Shown: piece after piece, positions 1 through 5,768 of the stretch
Numbering within the stretch: position 1 is the first letter of the stretch
How the letters are laid out: each line of letters opens with the position of its first letter
NCBI GenBank assembly: GCA_012522165.1
Contig: JAAYKZ010000342.1
Coordinates: forward strand, 1 to 5,937
Source of the DNA: Clostridiales bacterium
Lineage (GTDB): Bacteria; Bacillota; Clostridia; Caldicoprobacterales; UBA3941
Direction of reading: 5' to 3'
DNA length: 5,937 bases
Made by a program: the position numbers and the translations under genes
Notes under the pieces: generated by a model
What the model was told of the DNA's origin: nothing
The model's input: the letters and a program-made list of their open reading frames with translations, nothing else
Databases searched by the model: none

Positions 1-2
1 AC

Positions 3-1937
3 ATGGGTAAGAATATAGTTCAGAAAATCATTGAAAATCATCTAGTATCTGGAAAAATGATACCAGGTGAAGAAATAGCTATCTCTATTGATCAGACTCT
101 AACCCAAGATTCTACTGGAACTATGGCTTATTTGCAATTTGAAGCCATGGGAGTTCCTAGGGTTAAGACAAAGAAATCCGTAGCCTATATAGATCATAAT
201 ACGCTACAAGCTGGCTTTGAAAATGCCGATGACCATAAATATATCCAAACAGTTGCTTCAAAACACGGAGTTTATTTTTCTAGGCCAGGTAATGGCCTAT
301 GTCATCAAGTACATTTAGAGAGATTTAGTAGACCGGGCTGGACTCTATTAGGTTCTGACAGTCATACCCCTACCTGTGGGGGAGCTGGAATGCTTGCTAT
401 AGGTGCTGGCGGGCTTGATGTTGCTGTAGCTATGGCTGGAGGAGCATATTACCTAACCATGCCAAAGGTATGCCGTGTAGTTTTAAAAGGCAAATTAAAA
501 CCTTGGGCCTCTGCCAAGGATATAATTTTAGAAGTTTTAAGATGCTTGTCAGTAAAAGGCGGAGTAGGCAGGGTCATGGAGTATGCAGGGGAAGGTGTAA
601 AGACCTTAACTGTACCTGAAAGAGCCACCATTACCAACATGGGTGCAGAACTTGGTGCAACTACATCCATCTTTCCCAGTGATGAGATAACTAGACAATT
701 CTTTAGGGCCCAAGGTAGAGAAGATGAATGGGTGGAACTATCAGCTGACAGTGATGCAGAATACGATGAAGAGATTGAAATTGATCTTAGCAAGATAGAA
801 CCTCTAGTGGCAAAACCTCACAGCCCTGACAATGTAGATACTGTCCGCAATGTAGGACCAATCAAGGTAGACCAGGTAGCAATAGGAAGCTGTACCAATT
901 CCTCTTATATAGATCTTATGAAGGTTGCACGAATACTAAAGGGCAAAACAGTACATCCTGACGTTAGCTTGGTTATAGCACCAGGCTCAAAGCAGGTATA
1001 CACAATGCTGGCCAAAAACGGTGCTTTGGCAGATTTAATAGATGCCGGCGCTCGAATATTGGAAAGTGCTTGTGGACCTTGTATAGGTATGGGCCAGGCA
1101 CCTGCCACCAATGCTGTTTCTGTAAGAACCTTCAACCGAAATTTCTATGGCCGCAGTGGAACACCTAGTGCAAAAGTTTATCTTACCAGTCCAGAGGTAG
1201 CGGCTGTAACAGCATTGACAGGATATTTAGCTACCCCTGAGGATGTGGCACAGTATGAGGATATCCAGGATATTACCATGCCAGAGGAGTTTATTATAAA
1301 CGATAATTCTATTATACCACCTGCTGAAAATGGAGATGAGGTGGAGGTGGTTAGAGGTCCTAACATTAAACCCTTCCCCATCAACACTCCTTTGTCAGAT
1401 AGGGAAGAGGGAGTGGTATTATTGAAGATGGAGGATAACATAACCACCGATCATATTATGCCATCTAATGCCAAGCTGCTGCCCTATAGGTCAAATATAC
1501 CTCATCTATCGGACTATTGTCTCACTCCTGTAGATCCCAGTTTCCCTGCACGGGCTAAAGAAGCAGGAGGCGGTTTCTTGATAGCTGGACACAACTATGG
1601 ACAAGGTTCCAGCCGTGAACATGCAGCTTTGGTACCTCTATATCTAGGAATAAAAGGGGTTATAGCCAAATCTTTTGCTAGAATTCATATGGCTAACCTA
1701 ATAAATTCTGGTATATTACCCCTAACCTTTGTCAATGAAGAGGATTATGATGGTATTGATCAGGATGACAAGCTAGTAATTGAAGACGCTATATCCCAGA
1801 TAAAAGCAGGAGACAAACTAATAGTACGAAATGTGACAAAGAACAAGGATATAGAAGTTATGCTATCCCTGTCTCCAAGGTTGAAGGAAGTTATATTGGC
1901 AGGAGGACTGCTAAACTATACAAAGATGAATGCATAA
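3..1937 (+). CDS. acn: Aconitate hydratase, short single-chain (Aquifex-type) form
   Basis: A cytoplasmic [4Fe-4S] enzyme that interconverts citrate and isocitrate through cis-aconitate; in anaerobes it usually feeds 2-oxoglutarate and glutamate synthesis. At 644 residues it is much shorter than AcnA or AcnB (about 850-900) and matches the putative Aquifex-type aconitase family. The dehydratase core has DHN (64-66), H101, GSDSH (117-121), GSCTNS with cluster ligand C297, and SACGPC with ligands C357 and C360. NRNFYGR supplies substrate arginines R379 and R384. The C-terminal swivel domain (about 470-600) has TTDH (481-484), GQGSSREH (533-540) with likely catalytic base S536 and R538, and SFARIH. 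R496 may correspond to Arg580 of mitochondrial aconitase. The ATG at position 3 fits the family's usual N terminus (MGKNIVQKII), but its ribosome site lies outside the window, so the start is probable rather than proven. A homoaconitase or isopropylmalate isomerase relative is less likely, because those are usually split into two subunits. Confidence 0.93.
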   Translation: MGKNIVQKIIENHLVSGKMIPGEEIAISIDQTLTQDSTGTMAYLQFEAMGVPRVKTKKSVAYIDHNTLQAGFENADDHKYIQTVASKHGVYFSRPGNGLCHQVHLERFSRPGWTLLGSDSHTPTCGGAGMLAIGAGGLDVAVAMAGGAYYLTMPKVCRVVLKGKLKPWASAKDIILEVLRCLSVKGGVGRVMEYAGEGVKTLTVPERATITNMGAELGATTSIFPSDEITRQFFRAQGREDEWVELSADSDAEYDEEIEIDLSKIEPLVAKPHSPDNVDTVRNVGPIKVDQVAIGSCTNSSYIDLMKVARILKGKTVHPDVSLVIAPGSKQVYTMLAKNGALADLIDAGARILESACGPCIGMGQAPATNAVSVRTFNRNFYGRSGTPSAKVYLTSPEVAAVTALTGYLATPEDVAQYEDIQDITMPEEFIINDNSIIPPAENGDEVEVVRGPNIKPFPINTPLSDREEGVVLLKMEDNITTDHIMPSNAKLLPYRSNIPHLSDYCLTPVDPSFPARAKEAGGGFLIAGHNYGQGSSREHAALVPLYLGIKGVIAKSFARIHMANLINSGILPLTFVNEEDYDGIDQDDKLVIEDAISQIKAGDKLIVRNVTKNKDIEVMLSLSPRLKEVILAGGLLNYTKMNA

Positions 1938-1940
1938 TAT

Positions 1941-1982
1941 AAAAAGGCTGTTGCGAAACTAGTTAGTTTAGCAACAGCTTTT
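1941..1982. terminator. Bidirectional intrinsic terminator between convergent genes
   Basis: The sequence forms AAAAGGCTGTTGC pairing with GCAACAGCTTTT (one bulged G) and continues after a G/A mismatch into an inner AAACT-agtt-AGTTT stem. A run of A on the left and of T on the right gives a U-tail in both directions. It starts 4 bases after the aconitase stop and ends 4 bases before the stop of the opposing ABC-F gene, so one hairpin can serve both. Confidence 0.85.
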
Positions 1983-1986
1983 AATT

Positions 1987-3900
1987 TTATTCTAACTCCA
2001 TCCATTCAGTGTAGAGTTTATCAACTTCATCTTTTAGCTTTTCATATTGTTGCTGAACCTTGAACATTTCTTCCTTATCTTGGTATAGCTCAGGATCAGC
2101 CATTTCATACTCCAAAGCCTCAATTTCCTGCTCCAACCGATGTATTTCCTCTTCCAGGGATTTAAGCCTCTCCCTTTCTTCCCTTGCTTTTTGCCTTTCC
2201 AATCTTTGGCGGCGGCGCTGTTCTTTTAAGGCTGTCCTGGTAAGCTGGGGAGCTTGCTCTTTACCTTGATTTTCTAAAGCTTCCATTGCTTTCTTTTTAT
2301 TTATATAATCCTGATAATTACCCAAATATTCCCTAATATGCCCTGATTCTAGAACTATAATCCTATTGGCAATTTTATTTAAAAAATATCGGTCATGTGA
2401 GATCATTAGAATAGTTCCAGGGAATTCAATCAAAGCCTTTTCTAATTCTTCCCGAGAAGGCATGTCCAGATGGTTGGTGGGCTCATCCAGCATAAGAAAG
2501 TTATTATTGCCTAACACTAACTTGGTAAGAATCAGACGGCTTTTTTCTCCACCACTTAGAGAAGCTACGGGCTTATATACATCATCTCCCTTAAATAGTC
2601 TAGCTGCAAGAGCATTTCGTATCTCAGTCTCTGTCATTTGAGGGAAGCTATCCCATAGTTCATCTAGAACTGTATTATTAGGATTTAGGCTGGTTAATTC
2701 CTGATCATAATAGCCAATTTCAACTCCTGTACCTATCTTTACTGATCCCGATGTAGGAGTAATCTGACCTAATATGATTTTAAATAGGGTAGATTTACCG
2801 CATCCATTTGGACCAATGATGGCCATCCTATCTCCCTGGCGAAGGTTAAAGGATATATCTTTAAATAAAACATTATCTCCAAAGGCTTTGGAAAGGGAAT
2901 CCACTATCAATACATCCTGACCACTTTGCCTGTTTATATCAAAGGAAAATCTAACCTGCTCCGCATAATAAACCTTTTCTACCCTTTCAATTTTATCAAG
3001 CATTTTCTGGCGGCTTTCTGCTGCTTTTACGCTTTTTTCGGTATTTATGGAGCGATATCGCTCTATTATTTCCTGTTGCCGGGCAATCTCCTTTTGTTGG
3101 GCGGTATATTCTCTTTCACGCTGTGTTATCCACTGAGCTTTTTGCTTTTGATAGCTGGTATAGTTCCCCTTATAAAGGCGGCATGTGGTATTCTCTATTT
3201 CCAATATATTATCACAGAGAGAATCAAGAAAATATCTATCATGGGAGATGATCATAATAGTTCCCGGATATGCCGAAAGGTAATCCTCCAACCACTGAAT
3301 GGCATCCAAATCCAGGTGATTGGTAGGCTCGTCCAGTAGCAATAGATCAGGTTTTTCTAATAATACTTTTGCTAAGGCCACACGTGTCTTTTGACCACCA
3401 CTTAGGTGAGGTATGGGCATATGAAATTCTTCTGGTGTAAAACCAAGGCCCGTTAGTACTCCCTTTATATAGCTTTCATAACTATATCCACCCTGTTCGT
3501 TAAAGGATTCCTGCAGTTTTGAGTATTCATTTAACAGCCTAGTGTATTGAGCTTCATCCATAGACTCATAATCAGCCATTTGCTGTTCCATTTGTCTTAA
3601 GATTTTCTCCAGCTCCAAAACTGGTGCATAGACGTGCATAAGCTCATCCCATATGGTTTTGTCTGATTCCAGCACTGTATTTTGGGGCAAATAACCTAAA
3701 GAAGTATCCTTAGCTTTGTAAATTTCACCACTATCCAGAGGAAGAATTCCAGCTATTATTTTAAAAAGAGTAGATTTTCCAGCCCCATTACCACCTACAA
3801 TTCCCATACATTGCCCAGCATTGACACTAAAAGTTATTTGGTTTAAAATTATATCAATTCCAAAAGATTTGGTGACCTTATCACAAGCAAGAACTATCAC
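1987..3900 (-). CDS. ABC-F family ATP-binding protein (YdiF/Uup-like)
   Basis: A soluble protein with two ATPase domains and no membrane segments. ABC-F proteins act at the ribosome, easing stalled translation or protecting against ribosome-targeting antibiotics; they are not transporters, though often labelled so. Domain 1 has Walker A GGNGAGKST (36-44), signature LSGGQ (166-170), Walker B/DEPTNHLD (190-197, catalytic E191) and H-loop H220. The interdomain linker (about 248-312) is charged and helical, as expected for the P-site tRNA interaction motif. Domain 2 has Walker A GPNGCGKS (363-370), signature LSGGE (448-452), DEPTNHLD (472-479, E473) and H502. A highly charged coiled-coil tail (about 555-637) resembles the C-terminal extension of Uup and YdiF. 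Length 637 is close to B. subtilis YdiF. The start is GTG, supported by a well-spaced GGGAGG and by the MIVLACDKVTKSFG opening typical of the family. Whether it is housekeeping or a resistance factor cannot be told; the long C-terminal tail favours a housekeeping YdiF-like role. Confidence 0.95.
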   Translation of the reverse strand: MIVLACDKVTKSFGIDIILNQITFSVNAGQCMGIVGGNGAGKSTLFKIIAGILPLDSGEIYKAKDTSLGYLPQNTVLESDKTIWDELMHVYAPVLELEKILRQMEQQMADYESMDEAQYTRLLNEYSKLQESFNEQGGYSYESYIKGVLTGLGFTPEEFHMPIPHLSGGQKTRVALAKVLLEKPDLLLLDEPTNHLDLDAIQWLEDYLSAYPGTIMIISHDRYFLDSLCDNILEIENTTCRLYKGNYTSYQKQKAQWITQREREYTAQQKEIARQQEIIERYRSINTEKSVKAAESRQKMLDKIERVEKVYYAEQVRFSFDINRQSGQDVLIVDSLSKAFGDNVLFKDISFNLRQGDRMAIIGPNGCGKSTLFKIILGQITPTSGSVKIGTGVEIGYYDQELTSLNPNNTVLDELWDSFPQMTETEIRNALAARLFKGDDVYKPVASLSGGEKSRLILTKLVLGNNNFLMLDEPTNHLDMPSREELEKALIEFPGTILMISHDRYFLNKIANRIIVLESGHIREYLGNYQDYINKKKAMEALENQGKEQAPQLTRTALKEQRRRQRLERQKAREERERLKSLEEEIHRLEQEIEALEYEMADPELYQDKEEMFKVQQQYEKLKDEVDKLYTEWMELE

Positions 3901-3909
3901 GGTTTTCAG

Positions 3910-3915
3910 CCTCCC
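3910..3915 (-). promoter_or_regulatory. Ribosome binding site of the ABC-F gene
   Basis: On the minus strand GGGAGG lies 9 bases upstream of the GTG codon at 3900. It fixes the start on GTG; no in-frame ATG is placed as well. Confidence 0.8.
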
Positions 3916-3935
3916 AAGACAAAAAAATTTCTCTG

Positions 3936-3964
3936 ATTATATCCAGATAGAAATATACAAAAAA
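3936..3964 (-). promoter_or_regulatory. Possible promoter of the ABC-F gene
   Basis: On the minus strand a perfect TATAAT (3941 to 3936) would place the start site near 3929, giving a leader of about 29 nt that contains the Shine-Dalgarno site. The -35 region is only a T-rich run (TTTTTT or TTTTTG at 16-17 bp spacing) and matches the consensus poorly. The -10 is convincing by sequence and position, the whole promoter less so. Confidence 0.4.
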
Positions 3965-3979
3965 TAGGTTTGTATGAAA

Positions 3980-4007
3980 TTAAAATATTTGGTTAGTATG
4001 ATATAAT
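3980..4007 (+). promoter_or_regulatory. Possible distal extended -10 promoter toward rex
   Basis: TGATATAAT at 3999-4007 is a perfect extended -10 element (TG-N-TATAAT). The best -35 is TTAAAA at 3980-3985 with 16-bp spacing, a 4 of 6 match. It would start transcription near 4014 and give rex a leader of about 200 nt, or drive an unannotated short transcript. The proximal promoter at 4103-4131 looks stronger. Confidence 0.35.
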
Positions 4008-4070
4008 CAGGTTATTAATAATAAATACGGATAATTGCATAGAATTAATGATAGCAGAAAATTATAAAAA

Positions 4071-4085
4071 ATGAAAGCGTTTAAT
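4071..4085 (+). promoter_or_regulatory. Candidate cre site (CcpA binding)
   Basis: ATGAAAGCGTTTAAT matches at every defined position the Firmicutes catabolite-responsive consensus WTGAAARCGYTTWNN. It is centred about 60 bp upstream of the predicted rex start site, an upstream placement more typical of activation than of roadblock repression. No ccpA gene is in the window, and the call rests on the motif alone. Confidence 0.45.
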
Positions 4086-4102
4086 CAGCTAGGCTTTGTA
4101 AA

Positions 4103-4131
4103 TTGACAATACTAGTGTAAAAAGGTAGAAT
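4103..4131 (+). promoter_or_regulatory. Sigma-A type promoter of rex
   Basis: TTGACA (4103-4108, perfect -35) and TAGAAT (4126-4131, 5 of 6 for the -10) are separated by 17 bp, the optimal spacing. Transcription would start near 4138, giving a leader of about 78 nt that carries the Rex operator, a small palindrome and the ribosome site. Confidence 0.72.
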
Positions 4132-4140
4132 AAATATATA

Positions 4141-4158
4141 TCGTTAAAAAAATAACAA
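4141..4158. promoter_or_regulatory. Candidate Rex operator (autoregulation)
   Basis: TCGTTAAAAAAATAACAA fits the clostridial Rex-box consensus TTGTTAANNNNTTAACAA at 12 of 14 defined positions; the two mismatches are at 4142 and 4152. It begins about 3 bp after the predicted rex start site, so bound Rex would block initiation or early elongation. Many Firmicutes rex genes are known to be self-repressed; binding here is inferred from motif and position. Confidence 0.65.
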
Positions 4159-4177
4159 AGCATAGATTGATATGCTT

Positions 4178-4192
4178 CACTATACAATAGTG
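4178..4192. repeat. Perfect 6-bp palindrome in the rex leader
   Basis: CACTATACAATAGTG consists of 6-bp arms CACTAT and ATAGTG around ACA. In RNA it would be a weak hairpin ending 10 nt before the Shine-Dalgarno site; in DNA it could be a second operator. Its function is unknown. The overlapping TATAAT at 4193-4198 is an unlikely -10, since its start site would fall inside the ribosome site. Confidence 0.4.
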
Positions 4193-4202
4193 TATAATTT
4201 TA

Positions 4203-4208
4203 GGGAGG
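4203..4208 (+). promoter_or_regulatory. Ribosome binding site of rex
   Basis: GGGAGG stands 7 bases before the ATG at 4216, a strong and well-spaced Shine-Dalgarno site that fixes the rex start. Confidence 0.88.
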
Positions 4209-4215
4209 TAGAGCT

Positions 4216-4845
4216 ATGGCAAAATACAATAAAGTTTCAGAAGCTGTTATAAGACGCTTGCCTAAATACTATAGGTATCTAAAAGATATGGAGAAAAATG
4301 GAGTGCAAAGGATATCTTCCAGGGAACTTAGTGATAAAATGGGATTGACAGCTTCTCAGATTCGTCAAGATTTTAACTGTTTTGGTGGATTTGGACAACA
4401 GGGTTATGGTTATAACGTGAGCGAATTGTGCAATGAGATAAGAAAGATTTTGGGTCTACATAAAAACTATAATGTTATTATTGCAGGAGCGGGCAACTTA
4501 GGGCAAGCTTTGGCTAATTATATAGGTTTCGAAAGAGAAGGTTTTTATATAAAGGCAATATTTGATGTAAATCCTCGACTAATAGGTATGTCTATTAGGG
4601 GAATTCAAATTATGGATATAGACGCTATGAAAGATTTTATAACCAATAACGATATTCAGGTAGGAGTAGTGTGTGTTCCAAAGGATAAGGCTCAAGAAGT
4701 AACTAATCAAATGGTGGAATCTGGTATTAAGAGCATATGGAATTTTGCGCCCATTGACGTGGAAACTCCCGATGATGTTGCAGTAGAGAATGTTCATTTA
4801 AGTGATACTTTATATACTTTAGTATACAAGATGAACGAGATTTAA
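4216..4845 (+). CDS. rex: Redox-sensing transcriptional repressor Rex
   Basis: A cytoplasmic homodimeric repressor that binds operator DNA when NADH/NAD+ is low and releases it when NADH rises, so switching on fermentation and NADH-reoxidising genes. The N-terminal winged helix (about 1-80) has helix-turn-helix SRELSDKMGLTASQIRQDF (35-53) and wing FGGFGQQGYGYNV (56-68), both characteristic of Rex. The Rossmann domain has GAGNLG (91-96) and the acidic D117 at the end of the second strand (IFDVNP), as expected for NAD(H) rather than NADP(H). The conserved NFAP is at 176-179, and the C-terminal helix (about 190-207) should swap between subunits. At 209 residues it has normal length and no damage is seen. 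The gene diverges from the ABC-F gene and has its own promoter with a probable Rex box in the leader. The PRC-barrel gene begins 108 bp after its stop, and a shared transcript is possible. Confidence 0.97.
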   Translation: MAKYNKVSEAVIRRLPKYYRYLKDMEKNGVQRISSRELSDKMGLTASQIRQDFNCFGGFGQQGYGYNVSELCNEIRKILGLHKNYNVIIAGAGNLGQALANYIGFEREGFYIKAIFDVNPRLIGMSIRGIQIMDIDAMKDFITNNDIQVGVVCVPKDKAQEVTNQMVESGIKSIWNFAPIDVETPDDVAVENVHLSDTLYTLVYKMNEI

Positions 4846-4891
4846 TGCTGTATGCTATATGTCTTTGTTATAAGCATGTTTTGTTCATAGT

Positions 4892-4926
4892 GATAAATTT
4901 TGAATTTATTTAACAGATAAATTTTG
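4892..4926 (+). repeat. 11-bp direct repeat upstream of the PRC-barrel gene
   Basis: GATAAATTTTG occurs at 4892-4902 and again at 4916-4926, a period of 24 bp. It lies in the 108-bp gap after rex, where no convincing -35/-10 pair is visible. It may be a tandem regulator site or chance in AT-rich sequence. A weak hairpin just upstream (ATGCTATA pairing with TATAAGCAT, about 4852-4876, followed by GTTTTGTT) could be a partial rex terminator. Confidence 0.35.
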
Positions 4927-4941
4927 TGAATGAAAATGGAT

Positions 4942-4949
4942 GGTGGGGG
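4942..4949 (+). promoter_or_regulatory. Ribosome binding site deciding the PRC-barrel start
   Basis: GGTGGGGG lies 4 bases before the ATG at 4954. The upstream in-frame ATG at 4930 has no purine-rich Shine-Dalgarno site (it is preceded by AATTTTGTGA), and translating from it would turn this site into the codons for GGG. This favours 4954. Confidence 0.65.
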
Positions 4950-4953
4950 TAGT

Positions 4954-5631
4954 ATGAAAAAGGCCCATGATATTATAGGACTTCCTTTAATAAGTGTTGG
5001 TGAGGCCAAAGAACTGGGGCAAATTAGGGAAATACTTATTGATCCCAGTGAGGCTAGGGTTAAATATTTAATGATAATGGATGATAAGTGGTATTTTGGA
5101 GCAAAGATAGTTCCTTTTAATAGAATTCTGTCCATAGGCCAGGATGCCATTACAGTAGGAAATGCTGAGGATGTTCAAATGCTTCCTGAAGTTCAGGATG
5201 CCATTGAGCTAGTGGAAAAGGATATTAAGATTGTGGGGTCCAGAGTATTCACCGAAAAAGGTGAAAATATGGGGATGGTTTTGGAATACTACATAAATTC
5301 AGATGATGGTCAAATTATTCGATATGAACTAGAAGGTGTTAATGGTCCTATTATTATGGAAAAACCAGAAATAATCTCCTTCGGTGCTAAAACATTGGTT
5401 GTAAAGGAAGCCATAGTAGGGAAGGAAGAAAAAGCAGTTCAAAATATAAGCAGTGCCAAATTATTTGAAGAGAAGCAGAGGCAATTTTTAATTGGACGAA
5501 GAGCAAAAAAGACAATCCTAGACAGCTCAGGGAATGTTTTAGTAGAAGAGGGACAAGCCATAACAAAAGAGATATTGGATAAGGTTACTGACAAGAATAA
5601 AATTATTGAAATAACTATAAATACAGTATAA
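4954..5631 (+). CDS. Tandem PRC-barrel domain protein of unknown role
   Basis: A soluble 225-residue protein with no signal peptide or membrane segment. PRC-barrels are small beta-barrels found in the ribosome maturation factor RimM, photosynthetic reaction centre H subunits and many stand-alone bacterial proteins of unknown role. Barrel 1 (about 1-70) opens with DIIGLPLISVGEAKELGQIR followed by the ILIDPSEARVKYLMI and IVPFNRILSIG segments typical of the fold. Barrel 2 (about 88-152) repeats it: IVGSRVFTEKGENMGMVLEY, then IIRYEL. A charged helix (about 155-177) leads to a C-terminal segment (178-225) with RRAKKTILDSSGNVLVEEGQAITKEILDK, a 'permanent gene product' type pattern I cannot assign to a named domain. 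An alternative start at 4930 adds MKMDGGGS but lacks a ribosome site. It follows rex on the same strand and precedes a strong terminator, so it ends its transcription unit. Its partner or ligand cannot be predicted. Confidence 0.85.
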   Translation: MKKAHDIIGLPLISVGEAKELGQIREILIDPSEARVKYLMIMDDKWYFGAKIVPFNRILSIGQDAITVGNAEDVQMLPEVQDAIELVEKDIKIVGSRVFTEKGENMGMVLEYYINSDDGQIIRYELEGVNGPIIMEKPEIISFGAKTLVVKEAIVGKEEKAVQNISSAKLFEEKQRQFLIGRRAKKTILDSSGNVLVEEGQAITKEILDKVTDKNKIIEITINTV

Positions 5632-5660
5632 GAGATAGTGTAAAATAATTTATGCTTTTA

Positions 5661-5721
5661 GAAAAACAACTCCTTTCTGGCGAGAATCAAAATAAGATTC
5701 TTAAAGGAAAGGAGTTTTTTT
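5661..5721. terminator. Two-tier hairpin terminator between the PRC-barrel gene and the CRISPR array
   Basis: AACTCCTTTC (5668-5677) pairs with GAAAGGAGTT (5707-5716), and within the loop AGAATC (5683-5688) pairs with GATTCT (5696-5701). Rightward transcripts gain a run of seven T (5715-5721). Leftward transcripts would leave the stem into GTTTTTC. It can thus end the PRC-barrel mRNA and also the CRISPR precursor if the array is read leftward. The 47 bp between it and the array hold nothing recognisable. Confidence 0.82.
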
Positions 5722-5768
5722 GTGTCTTATTTTAGAATCCACTAACGTTGATTCCATTAACTTCCATT

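Larger units (their letters stand above)
3933..4010. repeat. 11-bp perfect inverted repeat flanking the divergent promoter zone
   Basis: CTGATTATATC at 3933-3943 is the exact reverse complement of GATATAATCAG at 4000-4010, with 56 bp between. Each arm carries TATAAT, facing the ABC-F gene in the left arm and rex in the right arm. This could be a pair of matching promoter cores or two sites for one regulator. AT-richness makes a partly chance match possible. Confidence 0.5.

Noticed and set aside
449..1447. Three minus-strand open frames of 76-114 codons inside the aconitase gene
   Set aside because: They overlap a strongly conserved coding sequence, are serine-rich antisense translations and show no family features.
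2060..3339. Plus-strand open frames of 69, 91 and 137 codons inside the ABC-F gene
   Set aside because: They are antisense shadows of an unmistakable two-domain ATPase; the apparent hydrophobic stretch in the longest arises from antisense of charged coiled-coil codons.
4167..4198. TTGATA ... TATAAT as a proximal rex promoter
   Set aside because: Spacing is 20 bp, and the start site would fall near 4205, inside the Shine-Dalgarno site; the 4103-4131 promoter fits far better.
4899..4916. Second Rex box before the PRC-barrel gene (TTTAACAG half-site)
   Set aside because: The partner half-site matches only 3 of 7 positions, so there is no palindrome.
4579..5150. Minus-strand open frames antisense to rex and the PRC-barrel gene
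   Set aside because: Both overlap conserved genes, lack ribosome sites and resemble no known protein.
5701..5733. A further degenerate CRISPR repeat to the left of the first one
   Set aside because: At the expected position, one repeat-spacer period to the left, the sequence is terminator and AT-rich DNA with no resemblance to the repeat.
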